From UBA2882 sp045542735 (lineage in GTDB: Bacteria; Bacillota; Clostridia; Lachnospirales; Lachnospiraceae): DNA of 45,643 nucleotides. The notes under the pieces are model-generated. The model had not been told where the DNA came from, did no database searches, and was given only the letters and a program-made list of their open reading frames with translations. The stretch lies in assembly GCA_045542735.1 (NCBI GenBank), contig JAZQLQ010000007.1, forward strand, positions 1-45,643, in the 5' to 3' direction. Of the stretch, positions 25,260-34,073 are shown piece by piece (within the stretch, counting starts at the first letter, position 1; each line of letters begins with the position of its first letter). Both the position numbers and the translations under genes were made by a program.

Positions 25260-26352
25260 TGTATCTGCTATTTTGGCAAATAAATCTTTAAATCAGAGTG
25301 ACAGTAAGTTATCCAAGGCATCCGAGAGATTGTCTACCGGTTTTAAAATCAACCACGCAAAGGATAATCCTTCCGGTCTTGCTATTGCAAAGAGAATGAA
25401 TATGCAGCTTCGCGGCTTAAGCAATGCCACACAGAATGCGGCAGACGGTATTTCCATTGTGCAGACAGCAGAAGGTGCTATTCAGGAAATTCAGGATATG
25501 GTTCAACGTATCAATGAATTGGCAGTACAGGCGGCCAACGGAACAAACTCCGAAAAAGAGCGTGACATGATTCAGATGGAAGTGGATCAGTTAAAGGATG
25601 AGATTACCAGAATCGCAGAGTCCACCGAGTTTAACGGCAAAAATCTGTTAAATGGCGAGTGTGATTTGAAAGGTTATTCTGATACCCAGGGTGTAAAAGT
25701 ATCCTATTATGCAGATGAAGTAGCAGTAGGTAACTATACCGTTTCCGCTATCAATCCTTCTTATGACGCAGAGGGTAATTTGGTAGACGGTTCCGTTACT
25801 TTATTAATGGATGGCAGTGAAAATGCATTCCCGGCAGATTCTTATGTTTCATATAATGGAGACACTGTTACCGTAACAGCAAGCAACAGCTTTGAAGTGT
25901 CCTTTACCATTGATAAAGACAATCCTCCGGCTTCTGCCACTTTGGATTTAACCGGTCTTGGTGCATTAAGAATGCAGATTGGTGCCAATGAAGGTGAAGT
26001 GATGGAGATCCGTATTCCCAAGGTGTCCTTACATACTTTGGGCTTGGACAGAACCGATTTAACCACTCCCGAAGGTGCGAAAAAAGCCATTGGAGATGCA
26101 GAGTATGCCAATGCTTATATTTCTAAACTTCGTTCCAGATTAGGTGCTTATCAGAACCGTTTGGAGCATACCGGTAACAGCTTGGATCTGACACATGAAA
26201 ATGTGACCGGTGCATATTCCCGTATTATGGATACTGATATGGCAGAGGAAATGACAGAGTATTCCAATATGCAGGTGTTGACACAGGCAGGAACATCCAT
26301 GTTAGCGCAGGCAAATGAGAGACCACAGCAGGTTTTACAGTTATTACAGTAG
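25243..26352 (+). CDS. flagellin
   Basis: A 369-residue flagellin. The N-terminal D0/D1 part (MRVNYNVSAILANKSLNQSD ... SSGL-like NPSGLAIAKRMNMQLRG, then ISIVQTAEGAIQEI) and the C-terminal coil (ENVTGAYSRIMDTDMAEEMT ... TSMLAQANERPQQVLQLLQ) are conserved. About 170 middle residues form a compact variable surface domain. It is exported by the flagellar type III system and polymerises into the filament. Start ATG 25243 has CAGGAGG 8-10 bases upstream, within the previous gene. The FliS chaperone gene follows. Confidence 0.96.
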   Translation: MRVNYNVSAILANKSLNQSDSKLSKASERLSTGFKINHAKDNPSGLAIAKRMNMQLRGLSNATQNAADGISIVQTAEGAIQEIQDMVQRINELAVQAANGTNSEKERDMIQMEVDQLKDEITRIAESTEFNGKNLLNGECDLKGYSDTQGVKVSYYADEVAVGNYTVSAINPSYDAEGNLVDGSVTLLMDGSENAFPADSYVSYNGDTVTVTASNSFEVSFTIDKDNPPASATLDLTGLGALRMQIGANEGEVMEIRIPKVSLHTLGLDRTDLTTPEGAKKAIGDAEYANAYISKLRSRLGAYQNRLEHTGNSLDLTHENVTGAYSRIMDTDMAEEMTEYSNMQVLTQAGTSMLAQANERPQQVLQLLQ

Positions 26353-26364
26353 TAGGTGCTTGAT

Positions 26365-26841
26365 ATGAAAAGTGAATTGAAACAGCAGTTTTCCATGCGT
26401 ATCACACAGGCAAACAAGACAGAATTGGTTGTCATTTTATATGAAATGTTTTTGACTTACATTGCAGATGCCAAAGAGGATTTGGAAAAAGAGGATATCA
26501 AGACTTTCCGTTTGGATATCCAGAGAGCCAGAGGGTGTCTTAAAGAGTTGATGGGCTCCTTAAACTTTGATTATGAGCCGGCGCCCACCTTGCTTAGTCT
26601 TTACATGTATGTAAGTAAGCTCTTGGTTAGCGCAGACATACACAATGATGCAGAGCCTCTTTTGGAGGTTGAAAAAATTATGCAAAAGCTTCATGATGCC
26701 TATGCAACCATTGCCAAAGAGGACCAAAGCGGTCCGGTCATGGGTAATGCACAGACCGTATATGCAGGCTTGACCTATTCCAAGAATGATTTAACCGTCA
26801 ATTTAGATGACGGAAGCGGAAGCAGAGGCTTCTTCGCTTAA
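26365..26841 (+). CDS. fliS: flagellin export chaperone FliS
   Basis: A 158-residue protein of four helices with FliS features: QANKTELVVILYEMFLTYI, the DIQRARGCLKELMGSL helix and LSLYMYVSKLLVSAD. It binds the C-terminal coil of flagellin in the cytoplasm and prevents early polymerisation. I choose ATG 26365, 7 bases behind AGTAGG; GTG 26356 is an alternative. It is longer than usual (about 130) through a C-terminal tail. Its last 39 bases overlap the DUF2508 gene, which runs the opposite way. Confidence 0.85.
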   Translation: MKSELKQQFSMRITQANKTELVVILYEMFLTYIADAKEDLEKEDIKTFRLDIQRARGCLKELMGSLNFDYEPAPTLLSLYMYVSKLLVSADIHNDAEPLLEVEKIMQKLHDAYATIAKEDQSGPVMGNAQTVYAGLTYSKNDLTVNLDDGSGSRGFFA

Positions 26842-27108
26842 TACATCGGCCATGATTTGGGCAGGTGGAGAATCCAATTTCTCTGCCTGCTCTTTTAAAT
26901 ATTCATAGCGCTTTAACACGGCGTTTACCTTATAAATGGAGGCATCGATGAGCGCCGGATCTGTGACATAGTCAAAGGTGGCATAGGCGGCTTCCATATC
27001 TTCTCTGGCCCGTCTCATATCTTCATACAGAGCCTGCCGTTGCATGTTTTTCCGGATGGTTTCTTCACTTGGTTTTTTTGCCAAAAAGGGCTTGATTAAC
27101 AGATTCAT
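26803..27108 (-). CDS. DUF2508 (YaaL-like) protein
   Basis: A 101-residue protein on the - strand with GGGAGG before its start. The core is EDMRRAREDMEAAYATFDYV, then DPALIDASIYKVNAVLKRYEYL, the pattern of the DUF2508/YaaL family. In Bacillus yaaL lies next to bofA; here bofA is divergent, 134 bases away, which supports the call. Function is unknown. It is one of only two genes on the - strand, and it converges on fliS with a 39-base tail overlap. Confidence 0.85.
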   Translation of the reverse strand: MNLLIKPFLAKKPSEETIRKNMQRQALYEDMRRAREDMEAAYATFDYVTDPALIDASIYKVNAVLKRYEYLKEQAEKLDSPPAQIMADVLSEEASASASVI

Positions 27109-27242
27109 AGGCGCCTCCCTTGTCCCTATCAGTATTTCCCAAATGCGGTAAAAAATTCATCTTCTCTATATTGTATGTGGGAGGCATGAAATGATGCAGG
27201 AAATCATATAATTTATCAAATCAAACAAGCTGAGGGAATGTT

Positions 27243-27506
27243 ATGAATGATATTTTGGGAACCGCTATTATTATGGGGGTCTGTCTGCTCATCTGGTTTA
27301 TTAGTTATCTTAAGAAAAAATCTCCTTTTTTGACCGGTTGTATTGTCCGCTTGGGCAGTGGCATCGGTACGGTTTTTTTGATGAATTATCTGTTTGCGCA
27401 GTGGGGGATTCCCCTCTTTGTAGGCCTTGGACCGGTGAGTATATTGACAAGCGTAATCCTTGGATTTCCGGGGGTTTGCGTCCTCTATGGCATCCTTTTA
27501 ATCTAA
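27243..27506 (+). CDS. bofA: BofA-family protein (pro-sigma-K processing inhibitor)
   Basis: An 87-residue membrane protein with two or three hydrophobic stretches (ILGTAIIMGVCLLIWFISYL, GSGIGTVFLMNYLF, SILTSVILGFPGVCVLYGIL). The C-terminal motif N..T....G..GV....L matches BofA. In Bacillus BofA holds the SpoIVFB protease inactive in the forespore outer membrane. Its presence points to a spore-forming lineage, though no other sporulation gene is in the window. Start ATG 27243 lies behind GAGGGAA. Confidence 0.8.
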   Translation: MNDILGTAIIMGVCLLIWFISYLKKKSPFLTGCIVRLGSGIGTVFLMNYLFAQWGIPLFVGLGPVSILTSVILGFPGVCVLYGILLI

Positions 27507-27552
27507 AATTATATACAAGTTTCACAAAAAAACTTTTTTGATAAAAAAGGGG

Positions 27553-27581
27553 TTTACAAGCAAAATTTTGCGTACTATAAT
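27553..27581 (+). promoter_or_regulatory. promoter of Tad pilus operon
   Basis: TTTACA (27553-27558), 17 bases, TATAAT (27576-27581), about 75 bases before the first gene. A palindrome GTCCG-CAT-CGGAC (27604-27616) lies in the leader. Confidence 0.8.
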
Positions 27582-27656
27582 CCAACTTACAAACAAATCT
27601 TACGTCCGCATCGGACAAGTTTTCCATTTGTATTAATTGATAACGGGAGATAAAGT

Positions 27657-28097
27657 ATGTTTCTTTTGTATGGCATACTGGCAGCAGCGATGGTCTCGGA
27701 TTTTCGTTCTATGCGTATCCCCAATGCCCTGATTTTTGTTGGGGTATTGGCAGGTGTGGGATATGGAGTCTTTCGGGATAGCCCTTGGTACTGTGCCCTC
27801 TTGGAGGGGATGTTGTTGTTAATCCTACTCTATCCCTTATATGCCATCGGTGCCTTTGGCGGCGGTGACGTGAAGCTCTTGGCAGTGGTTGGCATATTCA
27901 TGGGCCTTGAGCAGGGGATTAACGTAGTAGTGCTGTCTCTGGTAGCAGGAGCTGTCTGCTCGGTATTTAAAATTCTTTACACGCTTTTTTACACAAAAAG
28001 GCTGTCTATCAAAAATCTTTACATTCATTTTTCTTTGCCGATTGCGGTCGGTACATTTCTGGTTCAATTCGGAGGTATTACATGGATCACATTTTAG
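27657..28097 (+). CDS. cpaA: prepilin peptidase, A24 family (first copy)
   Basis: A 146-residue polytopic membrane protein with about four or five TM helices. The two catalytic aspartates of A24 peptidases are visible: D.RSMRIPN near residue 15 and GAFGGGDVKLL (GxGD-type) near 70. It would cut the leader of the Flp pilin and pseudopilins on the cytoplasmic face. It is the first gene of the Tad operon; ATG 27657 follows CGGGAG. Its end overlaps the tadZ-like gene by 16 bases. Confidence 0.88.
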   Translation: MFLLYGILAAAMVSDFRSMRIPNALIFVGVLAGVGYGVFRDSPWYCALLEGMLLLILLYPLYAIGAFGGGDVKLLAVVGIFMGLEQGINVVVLSLVAGAVCSVFKILYTLFYTKRLSIKNLYIHFSLPIAVGTFLVQFGGITWITF

Positions 28098-29098
28098 CAA
28101 TTTTTGACACGGAGAAAAAATACGTGAAACGTCTGGCGGCTTTTTTTGAAAGCCGTACCCGGATGCCTTTTCGAATCATGGCATTTGATGATAGGGAGAA
28201 GCTGATGAATTATCTGCTGACAGACAAGGCATCGGTGCTACTCATTGATAAAGAGCAATGGATTTCCGATATGGAGGAGCTGGCAGATCAGATTATTTTT
28301 CTGACCGGGGACAAGGCTGAGGAGCGGTTGGAGAAGGATTTTGACGGTTATCTCTATCCGGCGGTCTGCAAATATCAGTCCGGTGAAGCTATTGCCAAAA
28401 AGGTGTTGGGGATATGTGCTGTGGTGGAGACACCGATTTTGCATATACAACCGGCAACAGAGCGGGCCCATCGGGCAGAGATTATAGGGATTTACACGCC
28501 TGTAAAGCGGAGTCTGCAGACTTCTTTCTCCATTGTTTACAGTCACTTGCGGGCAAAGAACAAAAAGACTTTGTATGTCAACTTTGAGACGTTTTCGGGC
28601 TTTGGGGCATGGTTTCGACGGGAGTATCAGACGGATCTGATGGATTTGATGTATTTTTTGGACGGTTCCCGGGAGAAGTTTCTCTTGAAGCTTGCCGGGA
28701 TGATTGAGTCCTTTGGAGGTTTTGACTATATTCCACCGGCCTTAGGCTACGAGGATTTTATGCTGGTGCAGGCGGAGCAATGGGTAAAGTTGGTGCAGAC
28801 CATTGCGGAGAAAAGTGGTTACGAAGTGATTGTGCTGGATCTGGGAGATCAAATGCAGGGGTTATTTCAAGTGTTGTCTTTGTGCGACAAGATATTTTTG
28901 CTGACAAAGCCCGATGGGATTGCCATGGCAAAGATGGAAGCTTTTGAAAAGAATCTGTTGTTATCCCGCAGAGAGGGGATTTTACAAAAGATTGTTAAGT
29001 GCCGCCTTCCTGTTTTTAAGGATATGTCCCAGCGGGCAGAGGACTTGTGCTACAGCCAGTTGGCAGATTATATGCGCAATAAATTGGGAGTGGAGTGA
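28082..29098 (+). CDS. tadZ: TadZ/CpaE-like protein
   Basis: A 338-residue protein. Residues about 1-115 are a receiver-like domain (ILAIFDTEKKYVKRLAAFFE); about 135-338 are a MinD-type ATPase fold (TLYVNFETFSGFG, YEVIVLDLGD, KIFLLTKPDG). TadZ localises the pilus machine at the pole. The expected deviant Walker A (KGGxGKT) is replaced by TPVKRSLQTSFS, so ATP hydrolysis is doubtful. The start overlaps the peptidase gene by 16 bases. Confidence 0.8.
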   Translation: MDHILAIFDTEKKYVKRLAAFFESRTRMPFRIMAFDDREKLMNYLLTDKASVLLIDKEQWISDMEELADQIIFLTGDKAEERLEKDFDGYLYPAVCKYQSGEAIAKKVLGICAVVETPILHIQPATERAHRAEIIGIYTPVKRSLQTSFSIVYSHLRAKNKKTLYVNFETFSGFGAWFRREYQTDLMDLMYFLDGSREKFLLKLAGMIESFGGFDYIPPALGYEDFMLVQAEQWVKLVQTIAEKSGYEVIVLDLGDQMQGLFQVLSLCDKIFLLTKPDGIAMAKMEAFEKNLLLSRREGILQKIVKCRLPVFKDMSQRAEDLCYSQLADYMRNKLGVE

Positions 29099-29103
29099 AA
29101 GAG

Positions 29104-30345
29104 ATGCAAGGTATGGAGTATGAAGAAATCCGTAGGATAAGCAAGGAAAATTTATTGGACAAGATGGATTACACCAGGGATTTGTCGGATGCAGAGGTCT
29201 TAGAGCTGATTGATGAGGAAGTGCTTCGACAGGGGAAAGCCTATGGGCTAAATCTTTCCCAAAAGAACCGGCTACAGAAGGAATTGTTTTCTTCTATCCG
29301 TCGCCTGGATGTGTTGGAGGAGTTTCTGGAGGATGACACCGTGACGGAGATTATGATAAACGGACCGGATTGCATTTTTATTGAGAGGAATGGCCGTCTC
29401 AGCCTGCAAAAGGTACAGTTTGAGTCCAAGGAAAAACTGCAAGATGTAATCCAGCAGATTGTAGCAAGGGTCAACCGTGTGGTAAATGAAGCATCTCCCA
29501 TTGTGGATGCAAGGCTGCAAAACGGTGCAAGGGTTAATGTGGTGATGCCGCCCGTTGCCTTAAATGGACCAATTGTAACAATCCGGCGATTTCCCGACCA
29601 TCCCATGGACGAAGAGGATCTGTATCGGCTTGGATCCGTATCAAGGGAAGTTATGGATTTTTTAAAGAAGTTGGTAAAGGCCGGCTACAACATTTTCGTC
29701 AGTGGTGGAACCGGCAGCGGGAAAACCACCTTTCTCAACGTATTATCCAATTCTATCCCCAAGGATGAACGGATTATTACCATCGAGGATAATGCAGAGT
29801 TGCAGGTCTATAGTATCCCCAATCTGGTGCGGCTGGAGACCCGCAATGCCAATGTGGAAGGCTGTAAGCCCATCACTATCCGTGATTTGATTAAGGCTGC
29901 ACTGCGCATGCGTCCCGACCGGATTATTGTGGGCGAAGTCCGTTCCGAAGAAGCCATTGATCTATTGATGGCAATGAATACCGGTCACGACGGTTCATTA
30001 TCTACGGGTCACGCCAACAGTGCAAAGGATATGTTGACCCGCCTGGAGACCATGGTACTCATGGGTATGGAGATGCCCTTAGATGCCGTAAGGCGGCAGA
30101 TTGCTTCAGCGGTGGACGTGATTGTACACCTTGGCAGATTGCGGGATCACAGCAGAAAGGTATTGGAGATAACGGAGGTGATTGGATATGTGGGTGGAGA
30201 GATTGTGCTTTCACCTTTGTACACATTCGTGGAAGACAGTGAGACTCAAAAAGGGAAGGTGACGGGATGCCTCAAAAAAAGAAATTTGTTAAAGCATACA
30301 GAAAAACTGCAAAATGCGGGGATTGTACTGTCGCAGATAAATTAA
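29104..30345 (+). CDS. tadA: Tad secretion ATPase TadA/CpaF
   Basis: A 413-residue hexameric ATPase of the VirB11/CpaF family. N-terminal EIMINGPDCIFIERNGRL (80-98), Walker A GGTGSGKT (201-208), ITIEDNAEL (Asp box), then VGEVRSEEAIDLLMAMNTGH and TGHANSAKDMLTRLETM. It powers pilus assembly from the cytoplasmic face. I choose ATG 29104, 8 bases behind TGGAG; GTG 29095 is possible. Its last 79 bases overlap the tadB gene in another frame, an unusually long overlap. Confidence 0.95.
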   Translation: MQGMEYEEIRRISKENLLDKMDYTRDLSDAEVLELIDEEVLRQGKAYGLNLSQKNRLQKELFSSIRRLDVLEEFLEDDTVTEIMINGPDCIFIERNGRLSLQKVQFESKEKLQDVIQQIVARVNRVVNEASPIVDARLQNGARVNVVMPPVALNGPIVTIRRFPDHPMDEEDLYRLGSVSREVMDFLKKLVKAGYNIFVSGGTGSGKTTFLNVLSNSIPKDERIITIEDNAELQVYSIPNLVRLETRNANVEGCKPITIRDLIKAALRMRPDRIIVGEVRSEEAIDLLMAMNTGHDGSLSTGHANSAKDMLTRLETMVLMGMEMPLDAVRRQIASAVDVIVHLGRLRDHSRKVLEITEVIGYVGGEIVLSPLYTFVEDSETQKGKVTGCLKKRNLLKHTEKLQNAGIVLSQIN

Positions 30346-31040
30346 GGATTGTAGGGAAAGGAATCGCTTTGATGCTGTTCATAGCCTTATTGTTTTATGA
30401 TTCCTTGTATGCCCTCTTGGCGGGGTTACTCTTGTTTCCCTTTTACTATCGGTTTCAGGCAGAAAAGCTGTGCCAACAAAAGAAGGAAAAACTGGCTCTT
30501 TATTTTAAAGAGGCTTTGCAATCCATGGTGGCAGCCTTAAAGGCAGGGTATTCGGTGGAGAATGCTTTTTTGGAGAGTTATAAAGATATGGATTACCGCT
30601 TTGGCAAAGACAATGTCATGACAAAGGAGCTGCTGACCATTCAACACCAATTAAAAAACAGTGTGCCTATTGAGCAATTGGTAGATGGGCTGGCAGAGAA
30701 AACAGGTGTCAGTGATATCTGTGATTTTGCAAGGGTTTTCCGTATAGCAAAACGCAGTGGCGGTGATATGGGCAGGATTATGGAGCGTTCCATTGCCATT
30801 ATTACGCGTCGTATGGAAGTCAAGGAGGAGATCCGTATCCTGATAGCGGCAAAGAAATACGAGCAACAGATTATGAATCTGGTTCCCATGGGGATTATCT
30901 TTTATATCCGCCTGACCAATCCCGGGTATTTTGATGGCTTGTATCACAATATGGCAGGTGTGTTGATTATGTCGGCAGCCTTGGCGGTTTATCTCTTTGC
31001 CTATTTGTTATCGGAGAAAATATTGGAGGTTGCAATATGA
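30267..31040 (+). CDS. tadB: Tad platform protein TadB
   Basis: A 257-residue inner-membrane protein: two TM stretches near residues 30-60 (GIALMLFIALLFYDSLYALL), a cytoplasmic type II secretion F domain (ALQSMVAALKAGYSVENAFL ... ARVFRIAKRSGGDMGRIM), and two C-terminal TM stretches. It forms the platform with TadC that couples the ATPase to pilin extrusion. Start ATG 30267 follows GGAAGGTGA, giving a 79-base overlap with tadA. Its end overlaps tadC by 4 bases (ATGA). Confidence 0.9.
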   Translation: MPQKKKFVKAYRKTAKCGDCTVADKLRIVGKGIALMLFIALLFYDSLYALLAGLLLFPFYYRFQAEKLCQQKKEKLALYFKEALQSMVAALKAGYSVENAFLESYKDMDYRFGKDNVMTKELLTIQHQLKNSVPIEQLVDGLAEKTGVSDICDFARVFRIAKRSGGDMGRIMERSIAIITRRMEVKEEIRILIAAKKYEQQIMNLVPMGIIFYIRLTNPGYFDGLYHNMAGVLIMSAALAVYLFAYLLSEKILEVAI

Positions 31041-32353
31041 AAAAATGGTTGGAAAAAAGGATTCGAAAAAGAGCCAGTCCATACATAAAGGAGCGGTTGC
31101 ATCGTTTGTATCCGGCAAAGAATGAGGATGAGTTGCTACTGGAGTTTTATAGTAAAAAGCTTCGATTGGTTGTGCTGGTTCCTCTTGTAGGAGCGTTGCT
31201 GGGATTGGTGTTATTTCTGTTCCAAAAGCAGGATGCGCAAGTGTCGGATAAGGGAGAAATCCTACGCGAGAGCGAGAGTGGACAGGATTTGACCATACCG
31301 GTAACGGTTTTAAGCCAAGAATACGGTGATATGGACATAGACATCCAAGTGGGCAAAAAGGGCTATTCCAAGGAAGCTTTGGAGGTAGTCTTTGCCGAAG
31401 CTGGAGAATGGTTGGAAGCTACTATAGTAGGTGAAAATGAGTCTCTTTCCTGTGTGCGCAGTGATCTGGTATTTCCGGAAAACTATCAGGATACGGATAT
31501 TGGGATTTTTTATACCAGCAGTGACTATAGCTTAATCCGACAAAGCGGAGAAGTGCAAAATGAAGAATTAAAAGAGCCTCAGACTGTTATGGTTACAGCA
31601 CAATTGTGCTATGGAGATGCTGTGAAAGAATACGAATATGAGATTTGTGTTTATCCGGTGCAGCTGACCAAGGAAGAGGAGTTTCGAAGGATTTTGTCAG
31701 AGCTTTTATTGGCGGAGGATTTGAGGCAGAAAGAAACGGACAGACTGGTGCTACCCACCGAGGTGAACGGTGTATTGGTGCAGTACCGGGAGCAGATGGA
31801 TAAGGCACCTCTATATATCCTGTTGTTAAGCCTGTTGTGTGCCCTGCTTTTATATAAGGGCATGGACAAAGATCTGGATAAACTCTATGAGGAAAGGCAA
31901 AGAAAACTCCGTTTTGAGTATCCGGATTTTGTCAGCAGTCTGGCACTTTTAGTAGGAGCCGGCATGAGTGTGACCGGAGCTATCCGGCGTATCTATGGGG
32001 ATAAAAAGGGAGATCATCCCACGCCCTTATATGAGGAATTAGGCATTTTTGTCAGGAACATGGACAACGGTGTCTTGGAGGAACGGGCATTGGAGGAGTT
32101 TGGCAAAAGGTGTGCACTGGTGCCTTATCGGAAATTTTGTTCCCTACTTTGTATTCATATGAAAAAGGGTTCGCTCAATTTACAAAACATGTTGGAAAAG
32201 GAAGCGCAGGAGGCATTTGAAGATCATCAACTACAGATACGGCAACTGGGAGAAGAGGCAGGGACCAAGCTGTTACTTCCTATGATTTTAATGTTGATGA
32301 TTGTCATGGTACTCATTATGGTGCCGGCCTTTCTCAGTTATCAGATAACCTAA
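31037..32353 (+). CDS. tadC: Tad platform protein TadC with large exported insertion
   Basis: A 438-residue protein. TM1 lies at about 43-62, TM2 at 258-273, the T2SF domain at about 285-410 (FVSSLALLVGAGMSVTGAIR) and the final TM at about 412-435. Between TM1 and TM2 is an extra domain of about 190 residues (64-256), beta-rich and charged (LTIPVTVLSQEYGDMDIDIQ, PQTVMVTAQLCYGDA), predicted outside the membrane. Ordinary TadC proteins are about 290-320 residues and lack it. It could touch the pilus, the wall or pseudopilins. The start overlaps tadB by 4 bases. Confidence 0.85.
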   Translation: MKKWLEKRIRKRASPYIKERLHRLYPAKNEDELLLEFYSKKLRLVVLVPLVGALLGLVLFLFQKQDAQVSDKGEILRESESGQDLTIPVTVLSQEYGDMDIDIQVGKKGYSKEALEVVFAEAGEWLEATIVGENESLSCVRSDLVFPENYQDTDIGIFYTSSDYSLIRQSGEVQNEELKEPQTVMVTAQLCYGDAVKEYEYEICVYPVQLTKEEEFRRILSELLLAEDLRQKETDRLVLPTEVNGVLVQYREQMDKAPLYILLLSLLCALLLYKGMDKDLDKLYEERQRKLRFEYPDFVSSLALLVGAGMSVTGAIRRIYGDKKGDHPTPLYEELGIFVRNMDNGVLEERALEEFGKRCALVPYRKFCSLLCIHMKKGSLNLQNMLEKEAQEAFEDHQLQIRQLGEEAGTKLLLPMILMLMIVMVLIMVPAFLSYQIT

Positions 32354-32354
32354 A

Positions 32355-32382
32355 GAAGATTACCAAATGAAGATTACCAAAT
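32355..32382 (+). repeat. 14-base tandem duplication before the pilin gene
   Basis: GAAGATTACCAAAT occurs twice head to tail (32355-32368, 32369-32382), right after the tadC stop and before AAGGAGG of the pilin. Confidence 0.9.
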
Positions 32383-32397
32383 GAAGGAGGAATGGAT

Positions 32398-32565
32398 ATG
32401 AAAGGCATTTGTCGTTTGATTAAGGACGAAAGAGGTATTGGAACCGTAGAAATGATTTTAATACTGGTGGTGTTAATTGCCCTGGTTCTGATTTTTAAAG
32501 AACAGTTGACGGAGCTTGTAGAGAATATTTTTGACAAGATTACCAGACAAAGCAATAGAGTCTGA
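32398..32565 (+). CDS. flp: Flp-type pilin
   Basis: A 55-residue prepilin: a basic leader MKGICRLIKDERGIGTVEMI with a short cytosolic head, then the hydrophobic helix MILILVVLIALVLIF and a charged tail. G-I-G-T-V-E fits the processing site, with Glu at +5 of the mature protein after cleavage at Gly13 or thereabouts. Start ATG 32398 is 7 bases after AAGGAGG; ATG 32392 is too close. Its place after tadC and before pseudopilins fits the major or a minor pilin subunit. Length and motif are typical of Flp pilins. Confidence 0.85.
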   Translation: MKGICRLIKDERGIGTVEMILILVVLIALVLIFKEQLTELVENIFDKITRQSNRV

Positions 32566-32592
32566 CTTGTCACAAGCCAAAGGAGGGATTCT

Positions 32593-34026
32593 ATGAAGAA
32601 AGAAAGGGAATATGAAGCGTCTATCAGTGTTTATGCAGTGCTTGTATTTACGGTCGTGTTGTCGCTGGTCTTGGTGATTATCGAAGGGGCAAGGGAGAAT
32701 GCGATCCGCATGAAGTTAGAGTGTGCCATGGATCTTTCTCTGTACTCGGTGTTTGCTGAATATAACCGTCAATTGCTGGAACAGTATGACCTATTCTTTA
32801 TAGATACCTCCTACGGATATGCAGGAGGTTCACCGGAACGGACAGGAGAGCATTTGAGGGCTTATATGGAGGATAATTTTTCTCTCAATCAGTCCGCAGG
32901 AATCAAAAAGGATTTGTTACAGATGAATGTTGTAGACGTGCAGATTCTCAATTATTCCCTGGCAAGTGACAATCATGGGCTTTTGTTTAAGAGGCAGGCA
33001 ATTTCATATATGAAAGATACCTATGGGCTATCGGTGCCCGGCAGATTGGCAGAGCAGCTAAATACCGTGGAAGAACGACGGCTGCTCACCAGAGATATTA
33101 CGGGAGAACGTCTAAGTAACCAAAGCATCATTGATAATTATGAGATTCCTCCAAAGCAAATCAGTGAAAATGAATGGGAGGAGGTAGAGCTTCAGAATCC
33201 TGCAGATGCAGTTAATGCGACCCGTGGAATCTTGGGCCTTGTATTGGGTGCCGATACCGAGTTGTCTACGATGGGTATAGATCCAACCTCTTACATATAT
33301 GTAAGATATTCAAACCAAGGCAGTGGACTTATAGACAGGAAAGGCCTACAGCCGGGAGACGAACTGATTTTTAACGAGTATTTATTGCAAAAATGTGGCA
33401 GTTATACCGAGCCAAAGGAAGGCAGTCTGTTGCAATATCAACTGGAATATATCTTGGAAGGAAAAGATACGGATGTGGACAATCTGAAAGCAATCGTCAA
33501 TAAACTGCTGTTTTTACGGGAAGTGGATAATGTGACCTATTTGTTTTCTGATGCAGGAAAGGTAGCGGAAGCCGAGGCATTGGCGCTGGCAGTGACCAGT
33601 GCGGTGGTGTCTCCTGAATTGACGGAGCCGGTTAAGATATCCCTCTTGTTTGCATGGGCATATGCAGAGAGTGTATATGATGTGCGTGTGCTTTTGGAAG
33701 GTGGAAAAGTTCCCTTGGTCAAGACGGCAGACACATGGCATTACAGCTTGTCCGGTATGCTGGGCTTTGCTGCCGATACGGTTGTAGAGACAGAAAACAG
33801 TAGCGGACTGGCATATGAAGATTATCTGCGTATTTTCTTAGCTTTGGAAAATAGTGATACAAAAACTATGCGTGCTATGGATATTGTGGAGATGGATATC
33901 AGAAACACCGAAGGAAACAGCAGTTTTTGCATGGACCGGTGCATGGATTATCTGGAAGCAGAAGTATTGGTTTCATCCGCCTATGGCCATCAATACAGCA
34001 TTACCAGGAGATTTTACTATTACTAA
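32593..34026 (+). CDS. DUF5702-type Tad pseudopilin-like protein
   Basis: A 477-residue protein. An N-terminal hydrophobic helix (SVYAVLVFTVVLSLVLVIIE, about 11-30) is followed by GARENAIRMKLECAMDLSLY and EYNRQLLEQYDLFFIDTSYG, the pattern of proteins annotated DUF5702 in clostridial Tad loci (from memory). The remainder would be outside the cell. It begins with MKKEREYEASISV behind AGGAGG. Unlike TadE, the residue before the helix is not a clear prepilin site. It probably acts as a large minor pilin or tip component. Confidence 0.75.
   Translation: MKKEREYEASISVYAVLVFTVVLSLVLVIIEGARENAIRMKLECAMDLSLYSVFAEYNRQLLEQYDLFFIDTSYGYAGGSPERTGEHLRAYMEDNFSLNQSAGIKKDLLQMNVVDVQILNYSLASDNHGLLFKRQAISYMKDTYGLSVPGRLAEQLNTVEERRLLTRDITGERLSNQSIIDNYEIPPKQISENEWEEVELQNPADAVNATRGILGLVLGADTELSTMGIDPTSYIYVRYSNQGSGLIDRKGLQPGDELIFNEYLLQKCGSYTEPKEGSLLQYQLEYILEGKDTDVDNLKAIVNKLLFLREVDNVTYLFSDAGKVAEAEALALAVTSAVVSPELTEPVKISLLFAWAYAESVYDVRVLLEGGKVPLVKTADTWHYSLSGMLGFAADTVVETENSSGLAYEDYLRIFLALENSDTKTMRAMDIVEMDIRNTEGNSSFCMDRCMDYLEAEVLVSSAYGHQYSITRRFYYY
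33289..33306. repeat. 18-base palindrome inside the DUF5702-type gene
   Basis: TCTTACATATATGTAAGA, identical to one at 36254-36271 inside the FHA gene. A 12-base core (TACATATATGTA) also occurs at 35407-35418 within the second peptidase gene. Confidence 0.9.
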
Positions 34027-34073
34027 TTTATAAGGCGATTCACATGGGATTAGCCCAAGGGAGGTGACAGAGG

